A stretch of 64,000 bases of DNA, from assembly GCF_016907355.1 (NCBI RefSeq), contig NZ_JAFBBW010000001.1, forward strand, positions 1,364,001 to 1,428,000. The letters are read 5' to 3'. The DNA is from Agromyces aurantiacus. Lineage in GTDB: Bacteria; Actinomycetota; Actinomycetes; Actinomycetales; Microbacteriaceae. A program made the translations under genes and the position numbers. Below, one piece after another: positions 59,743 to 64,000 of the stretch. The notes under the pieces are model-generated. The model searched no databases and had not been told where the DNA came from. It saw only the letters and a list, made by a program, of their open reading frames with translations. Numbering within the stretch: position 1 is the stretch's first letter; each line of letters starts with the position of its first letter.

Positions 59743-60677
59743 GCGGTCCTCGTTCCGTGGGTGGTGGCCTGCTCCGGCGCGCTCCGCGCCGTGGATGCCG
59801 CGGCGTCGGCGAGCTCGCTGCGCCAGTCTCGGCGCGGCGACCAGCCGAGGCGGTCGTGCGCCTTCGCGATCGAGAAGACGGGCGCGGTGCCGACGAGCCT
59901 GTCGGCGGCCGGGCCGAGGGAGGGCGCGAACTCGCGCCACAGCTCGGAGACGGGCCGCTCGGCGAGCGCGTCGGCGGCGCCGACGAAGAAGCCCTCGCCG
60001 TCGATCGCGTCGGCGGGCGCGGCGAGCCACGCGTCCACGAAGCCGGCGACGTCGCGCGCGTCGACGTAGTTGAAGAGGCTGACGGCCGCGAGCGCGGGGT
60101 CGGCGAGGCGCTCGGCGACCGTGTGCCCCTGCTGGGTCGGCGCGCCGGTCCATTCCTCGGGCGAGATCACGTAGCAGGGGCGGAAGAACCCGTACGCTCC
60201 GGGGGCGGTGCGCGCGAACATCCGCACGGTCTCCTCGATCACCACCTTCGACAGGGCGTAGGCGTTCGCCGGTCGGAGCGGGTGGGTCTCGTCGATGGGC
60301 ACGGCGGCGGCGCGCCAGGCGGGGGACGAGTACCCGATGGGCGTCGGGCTCGACGCGGCGAGCACGCGACCGACCCGAGCGGATGCCGCTGCCGAGAGCA
60401 CGTCGTGCGCGAGCGCGGTGTTGACGAGGAGGATGTCGCGCTCCGGCGCGCTGAACGGCACGGCGATGCCGGCGAGGTGCACGAGCGCGTCGGGGCGGGC
60501 CTCGGCGATCGCGTCGGCGGCAGCGCCCGGGGCGGCGAGGTCGACCGTGCGCTCGTCGACGCCGTCGAGCCCGGCCGCGGCGCGGTCGAGGCCGACCACC
60601 TCGTGGCCGGTGGCCGCGAGCCCGGTGGCGAGCGAGCGCCCGAGGCGGCCGGATGACCCGGTGACGACGACGCGCAT
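59739..60677 (-). CDS. udh: uronate dehydrogenase-like SDR
   Basis: The gene encodes a 312-residue extended SDR. The N-terminal NAD loop is VVVTGSSGRLGRSLATGLAA, followed by DALVHLAGIAVPFS, and the Tyr-x3-Lys active site is NAYALSKVVIEE. An Arg-rich SSPTPIGYSSPAWR region and FFRPCYVISPEEW follow, as in uronate dehydrogenase homologues. It would oxidise D-galacturonate or D-glucuronate to the aldarolactone. It is the first gene of the operon, with aagggga before the ATG and a LacI-type operator in the promoter. The neighbouring genes supply the rest of the route. Confidence 0.8.
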   Translation of the reverse strand: MRVVVTGSSGRLGRSLATGLAATGHEVVGLDRAAAGLDGVDERTVDLAAPGAAADAIAEARPDALVHLAGIAVPFSAPERDILLVNTALAHDVLSAAASARVGRVLAASSPTPIGYSSPAWRAAAVPIDETHPLRPANAYALSKVVIEETVRMFARTAPGAYGFFRPCYVISPEEWTGAPTQQGHTVAERLADPALAAVSLFNYVDARDVAGFVDAWLAAPADAIDGEGFFVGAADALAERPVSELWREFAPSLGPAADRLVGTAPVFSIAKAHDRLGWSPRRDWRSELADAAASTARSAPEQATTHGTRTA

Positions 60678-60697
60678 CGATCCCCTTCCCTCGTAAT

Positions 60698-60749
60698 GAG
60701 AAATCGCTTTCTCGCCGAGAGCCTAAGTGAGACGGGGACATATCGGCAA
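60698..60749 (-). promoter_or_regulatory. promoter and operator C of the uronate operon
   Basis: On the minus strand, TTGCCG (60749-60744), 18 bp and TAGGCT (60725-60720) form a promoter. GAGAAATCGCTTTCTC (60698-60713), a palindrome broken only at the central positions, lies at the expected start. The same sequence occurs at operator B. Confidence 0.6.
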
Positions 60750-60758
60750 CCCGGGCGC

Positions 60759-60780
60759 TACACTGAGGAACCGATTTCCC
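60759..60780 (+). promoter_or_regulatory. promoter and operator D of the LacI gene
   Basis: TACACT (60759-60764) as -10 is followed by the palindrome GGAACCGATTTCC (60767-60779) over the expected start. This implies autoregulation by the LacI protein. Confidence 0.5.
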
Positions 60781-60819
60781 GGGCGTGCGCCGCGCGCCGC
60801 GGCATCCGGAGGGAGCAGC

Positions 60820-61848
60820 GTGGGCGGACGCAGTAGGGGCGTGACGATCTCGGACGTCGCGGCGCACGCCGGCGTGTCACCGGCGTCGGTCTCGCGCGTG
60901 CTGAACGGTCGCCGGAGCGTCGACCCCGAGATCGTGCGACGCGTGCAGGCGTCGATCGCGGCGCTCGGCTACGCGCCGAGCATGGTCGCGCGGAGCCTCG
61001 TGCACGGGCGCAACACGACCGTCGCGATGGTCGTGCCCGACCTCGAGAACCCGCTCTTCCAGGGCATCCTCAAGGGGCTCAGCCTCGCCGCGGCCGGTGA
61101 CGGGTACCGCGTGCTCGTCGCCGACACCGCCGAGCGCGTCGACGACGAGGAGACCACCGCGATCGAGGCGCGCCAGCGCTGCGACGCGCTCGTGCTGTGC
61201 GCGCCGCGCATGCCCGAGGCCGGGCTGCGCCGGCTCGTCGAACGCGTCGCGCCGGTGGTCGTCGTGAATCGCCCGCTGCCCGACCTCGACGTGCCGATCA
61301 TCGGCGTCGACTACGTCCGCGGCATCCGCGATCTCGTCGACCACCTCGTCGGGCTCGGCCACCGGCACCTGGCCTACGTGACCGGCCCCGAGACGAGTGC
61401 GTCCAACGCCGAGCGCCTGCGCGGCGTCGAGGAGGCGCTCGCCCTGCATCCCGAGGTGCGCATCGACCGAATCCCCGGCGGATCCCGGCCCGAGGACGGC
61501 GAGGCCGTCGCCATCGCCGTGGTCGACGCCCACCGCGGCGGCGTGACCGCGGTCATCGCCTTCAACGACCTCGTGGCGCTCGGCCTGCTCGCCCGGCTGC
61601 GCGAGCTCGGCGTCGACGTGCCCGGCGAACTGTCGGTCGCGGGCTTCGACGACGTCCCCATGGCCCGCTACGCGACCCCGCGACTGACGAGCATGTCCGT
61701 GCCCCGTGCCGAGATCGGTGCGCAGGTGTGGGCCCGGCTGCGCACCCTCATGGCCGGCGGGCCGGTCGAGCACTCGGTGCTGTACCGCCCGCGACTCGAG
61801 GTGCGCGAGAGTACCGCGGTGCGGGCGGCGGCCGGAGCACGCCCGTGA
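60820..61848 (+). CDS. LacI family repressor of the uronate operon
   Basis: The gene encodes a 342-residue repressor. The DNA-binding head is VTISDVAAHAGVSPASVSRV with hinge YAPSMVARSLVHGRNTTVAM, and the effector part includes TAVIAFNDLVALGLLARLRE and SVAGFDDVPMARYATPRLTS. The GTG at 60820 is chosen because ggaggga lies 5 nt before it and the head piece then begins at the usual distance. It is divergent from the uronate operon and carries operators on both sides of the shared region. Its last bases overlap the next gene (GTGA). Confidence 0.9.
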   Translation: MGGRSRGVTISDVAAHAGVSPASVSRVLNGRRSVDPEIVRRVQASIAALGYAPSMVARSLVHGRNTTVAMVVPDLENPLFQGILKGLSLAAAGDGYRVLVADTAERVDDEETTAIEARQRCDALVLCAPRMPEAGLRRLVERVAPVVVVNRPLPDLDVPIIGVDYVRGIRDLVDHLVGLGHRHLAYVTGPETSASNAERLRGVEEALALHPEVRIDRIPGGSRPEDGEAVAIAVVDAHRGGVTAVIAFNDLVALGLLARLRELGVDVPGELSVAGFDDVPMARYATPRLTSMSVPRAEIGAQVWARLRTLMAGGPVEHSVLYRPRLEVRESTAVRAAAGARP

Positions 61849-62948
61849 CCGTTCGCGCGCCGGCACCCGCCGCCTCCGGCGTGGGGGGCGACCGTGCCGC
61901 CAAGCGGGCCCGGCTGCTCGAGGTGCTCGATCGGCGCGGCGGCTCAGCCCTCGTGCTGCGCTCGCACACCGCGGTCGCCTGGTACCTCGACGGTGCACGC
62001 ACGCACGTGTCGCTGGCGGGCGACCCGGTCGCCGCAGTGGTGGTGCGGCCGGGCGGCGATTCGGTGCACGTCTTCGCGAACGAGGCCGACCGCATGCTCG
62101 CCGAGGAGCTCGGCGACGCCGCCGACCTCGAGGTCGTGCGCGTGCCGTGGCACGAGCCGCTCCTCCCGCCCGGTGCCGAGGGCGGCGCACTCGACGAGGC
62201 GGAGGTCGCAGCCGAGCTGCGCGCGGCCCGCGCCTCGCTGCTGCCCGGCGAGCTGGCCCGCTACCGCCGGCTCTGCCGCGAGGTCGCCGAGACGCTGACG
62301 GATGCCGCGCTCGCCGCGTCGCCCGACGACACCGAGCGTGCCGTGGCGGCAGGCTTGGCGTTCGACCTCGTGGCGCGCGGGATCGACCCGGTCGTCGTCC
62401 TCGTCGCCGGACGCGGCCGGCTCGCCCACCGGCATCCGCTGCCCACCGGTGACCCGCTCGGCGACCGCGCCATGCTCGTCGTCTGCGGGCGCCGGAACGG
62501 GCTCATCGCGAACGCGACCCGCTGGGTGCGGTTCGGCCTCACCGACCCGGCCGAGGCACGGTCCATGAGCTGCATCCTGGACGTCGAGGCCGCGTTCCTC
62601 GACGCCACGGTGCCCGGCGCGACCCTGGGTGAGGTGCTCGCGGCCGGCACCGCGGCCTACGCCGCGCACGGATTCGACCCGGAGGAGTGGCGGCGCCACC
62701 ACCAGGGCGGTGCGGCCGGCTACGCCGGGCGCGACCCGCGCGCGGTGCCCGGCATCGCGGACGTCGTGCAGCCCGGCCAGGCGTTCGCGTGGAACCCGAC
62801 CGCGCCGGGCGCGAAGGTCGAGGACACGGTCCTCGTCGGGCCGACGGGCATCGAGGTGCTCACCGTCGACCCGCGCTGGCCCTCGGGGCGGGTCGCGGGG
62901 CGGGCACGGCCGGACGAACTGGAGCGCGGGCGGGACGCGCCGCGGTGA
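61845..62948 (+). CDS. M24 peptidase-like (pita-bread fold) protein lacking metal ligands
   Basis: The gene encodes a 367-residue protein resembling aminopeptidase P/creatinase-type M24 proteins. It has a divergent N-terminal domain (RARLLEVLDRRGGSALVLRS) and a C-terminal domain with GDRAMLVVCGRRNGLIANAT and HHQGGAAGYAGRDPRAVPG. Where metal peptidases have two aspartates (usually V-D-x-G and D-x-T-R), this reads VVCGRR and NATRW, so a dinuclear metal site is unlikely; the His and one Glu-like position (KVEDTVLVG) remain. It may bind without cleaving or use metal-free chemistry like creatinase. The GTG start overlaps the LacI stop. Confidence 0.72.
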   Translation: MTVRAPAPAASGVGGDRAAKRARLLEVLDRRGGSALVLRSHTAVAWYLDGARTHVSLAGDPVAAVVVRPGGDSVHVFANEADRMLAEELGDAADLEVVRVPWHEPLLPPGAEGGALDEAEVAAELRAARASLLPGELARYRRLCREVAETLTDAALAASPDDTERAVAAGLAFDLVARGIDPVVVLVAGRGRLAHRHPLPTGDPLGDRAMLVVCGRRNGLIANATRWVRFGLTDPAEARSMSCILDVEAAFLDATVPGATLGEVLAAGTAAYAAHGFDPEEWRRHHQGGAAGYAGRDPRAVPGIADVVQPGQAFAWNPTAPGAKVEDTVLVGPTGIEVLTVDPRWPSGRVAGRARPDELERGRDAPR

Positions 62949-62965
62949 GGGGCGGCGGATCGCAC

Positions 62966-62971
62966 TAGGAT
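62966..62971 (+). promoter_or_regulatory. -10 element (TAGGAT) for leaderless GTG at 62979
   Basis: TAGGAT is followed by 7 nt and a GTG at 62979. An ATG at 62970 lies inside this hexamer and would place translation start on the promoter, so the GTG is favoured. Confidence 0.45.
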
Positions 62972-62978
62972 GCACGGC

Positions 62979-63848
62979 GTGCAGGCGATCCCCGGCGAAC
63001 CGATCCGCGCCGTCACGCCGTCCGGCCGCACGCTCGCGGGCGCGGCGTACGGACCCGTCGACGGGACGCCGGTGCTGTTCGTGGCCGGCGCGGCCACCGG
63101 CAAGGCCATGCGGTTCGGCGACGACCAGCTCGGCCGCCGCAGCGTGCGCCTGCTCTGCCTCGACCGACCCGGAATGGGCGACTCCGATCCCGACCCGGAG
63201 CGCACCGTCGCCTCGACGGCCGAGGACTACCGCGTGTTCGCCTCCGCCGCGCTCGGCGCCGCTGCGCCCAGTCTGCCCGTCGTCGCCAACTCCCAGGGAT
63301 CGGTCTTCGGGCTCGAGATCGCCGCACGGGGCTGGGCGAGCTCGCTCACCCTGGTCTCCCCGGCCGACGAGGTCGCCCACCCCGCCATCCACCGCATGCT
63401 GCCCGCGCAGGTCGCCGAGCTCGTCGACCTGGTTCGGGACGACCCGGATGCCGCGCGTGGCGTCTTCGCGGCGTTCACCGCCGAGGCGATGGAGCAGATG
63501 GTGCTCACGGGCTCGCCCGAGCGCGACCGGGCCGTCTACGAGGACCCCGCGTTCGCGGCCGTCTACCGCGCCGCGCTCGCCGAGGGATTCGCGAACGGCG
63601 GCGCCGGCTACGTCGCGGACACGATGATGGCGATGTCGCCCTGGTCCGTGGACCCGGGCGCCGTCACGTGCCCGGTCGCCGTGCTCTTCGGTGCCGACGA
63701 CCGATCCCACTCGCCCGACCTCGGCGAGACCCTCGCAGGCCGGATCCCCGGTTCGTCGCGGCGCGTCCTGCCGGGCGAGGGCGGATCGCTGCTCTGGACG
63801 CGCGCCGACCTGGTGCTCGACGTCGCGCTCGGGCGGAGGCGCGGATGA
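62979..63848 (+). CDS. alpha/beta hydrolase fold protein without the usual catalytic His
   Basis: The gene encodes a 289-residue alpha/beta hydrolase. Visible elements are VLFVAGAATGKAMRF, LCLDRPGMGDSDPDPERTVA, the nucleophile elbow VVANSQGSVFGLEIA with the Ser in NSQGS, and an acid-region PVAVLFGADDRSHSPDLG. The last motif, normally GEGH, reads LPGEGGSLLWTRADLV, so the general-base His is replaced by Gly. Activity may be lost or the His supplied by SHSPD. It is followed by an overlapping kinase-like gene (ATGA). Confidence 0.78.
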   Translation: MQAIPGEPIRAVTPSGRTLAGAAYGPVDGTPVLFVAGAATGKAMRFGDDQLGRRSVRLLCLDRPGMGDSDPDPERTVASTAEDYRVFASAALGAAAPSLPVVANSQGSVFGLEIAARGWASSLTLVSPADEVAHPAIHRMLPAQVAELVDLVRDDPDAARGVFAAFTAEAMEQMVLTGSPERDRAVYEDPAFAAVYRAALAEGFANGGAGYVADTMMAMSPWSVDPGAVTCPVAVLFGADDRSHSPDLGETLAGRIPGSSRRVLPGEGGSLLWTRADLVLDVALGRRRG

Positions 63849-64000
63849 CGCGATCCGACGTCCTCGACGCGGTGGCGCGGCGGCTCGTCGAGCGCGACCC
63901 GGGCCATCCGCTCCGGGTCGGCGTCGACGGCGTGTGCGGCGTCGGCAAGAGCACGTTCGCCGAGGAGCTGGTCGGGCGCATCGCCGCGCACGGCCGCCCG
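63845..64000 (+). CDS. P-loop kinase, uridine kinase-like (partial at window edge)
   Basis: The gene continues past the right edge. The first 52 residues contain the Walker A motif GVCGVGKSTFAEEL after DPGHPLRVGVD, the opening seen in uridine kinase-like proteins of actinobacteria. Its ATG overlaps the stop of the hydrolase (ATGA), which suggests co-expression. The substrate cannot be named from this fragment. Confidence 0.7.
   Translation, partial: MTRSDVLDAVARRLVERDPGHPLRVGVDGVCGVGKSTFAEELVGRIAAHGRP

Overview
The window reads as chromosomal DNA from a high-GC Gram-positive actinobacterium. By eye the GC content is about 70% or more, third codon positions are strongly G/C-biased, and stops are mostly TGA. 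A small DUF7882-type protein, a DUF2510 protein, an Eis-like acetyltransferase and abundant LacI/GH42/ABC sugar genes suggest the family Microbacteriaceae (an Agromyces- or Microbacterium-like organism). The genus is a weak inference. I saw no rRNA, tRNA, insertion sequence, prophage, CRISPR array or replication origin.

Layout. 1-2.5 kb: a small membrane protein, a TetR regulator, a rhodanese-fold protein without its catalytic cysteine, and a PolX-like PHP protein. 2.5-6.7 kb: a leftward operon (agmatinase family, NTF2-like protein, NCS1 permease, cyclase family) with a divergent XRE-cupin regulator, probably for uptake and hydrolysis of a guanidino or other nitrogen compound. 6.8-12.5 kb: AI-2E transporter, nitroreductase, NUDIX, SDR, and a phytanoyl-CoA-dioxygenase-like gene divergent from an AraC regulator. 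12.5-19 kb: a galactoside locus with LacI, two matching palindromic operators, GH42 beta-galactosidase, two permeases and a lipoprotein binding protein. 19-22 kb: GNAT proteins and small genes. 22-23.8 kb: a ClgR/PopR-like activator facing an overlapping clpP pair in which one subunit has lost the catalytic serine. 24-27.8 kb: a 1,274-residue protein with tandem class III cyclase domains, a STAND-type ATPase and TPR-like repeats. 27.8-36.2 kb: a secreted protein, two MarR loci, a lipase-maturation-factor-like membrane protein, TerC, and a divergent MBL/NUDIX pair. 36.4-40.4 kb: Ser/Thr kinase, second AI-2E protein, Eis-like GNAT. 40.4-45.7 kb: a XylF/G/H-type importer and an ABC exporter. 45.8-53.8 kb: DUF1254 protein, then a sugar operon (Gfo/Idh/MocA, DUF993, sugar isomerase) controlled by LacI, with an unusual repeat array between regulator and operon, and a second Gfo/Idh/MocA gene. 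55-61.8 kb: a full oxidative uronate pathway operon divergent from its LacI. 61.8-64 kb: M24-like protein, alpha/beta hydrolase and a truncated P-loop kinase.

How the genes work together. Much of the window is plant-polysaccharide-style carbohydrate use: beta-galactoside import and hydrolysis, a xylose-type importer, an aldose oxidoreductase/isomerase operon, and conversion of uronic acid through 2-keto-3-deoxy-aldarate to 2-oxoglutarate. Operators of the LacI type can be read upstream of most of these units, and a near-identical operator occurs at two loci 8 kb apart. Many genes appear to be leaderless, with a TANNNT -10 element 6-7 nt before the start codon.

The least explained items are: (i) six 46-bp hairpin-forming repeats at about 93-bp period in the only long non-coding stretch (50481-51200); (ii) the PopR/ClpP module with an inactive ClpP subunit and a shared promoter motif; (iii) a 10-bp word (CGGATGCCGC and its complement) present 24 times in 64 kb.
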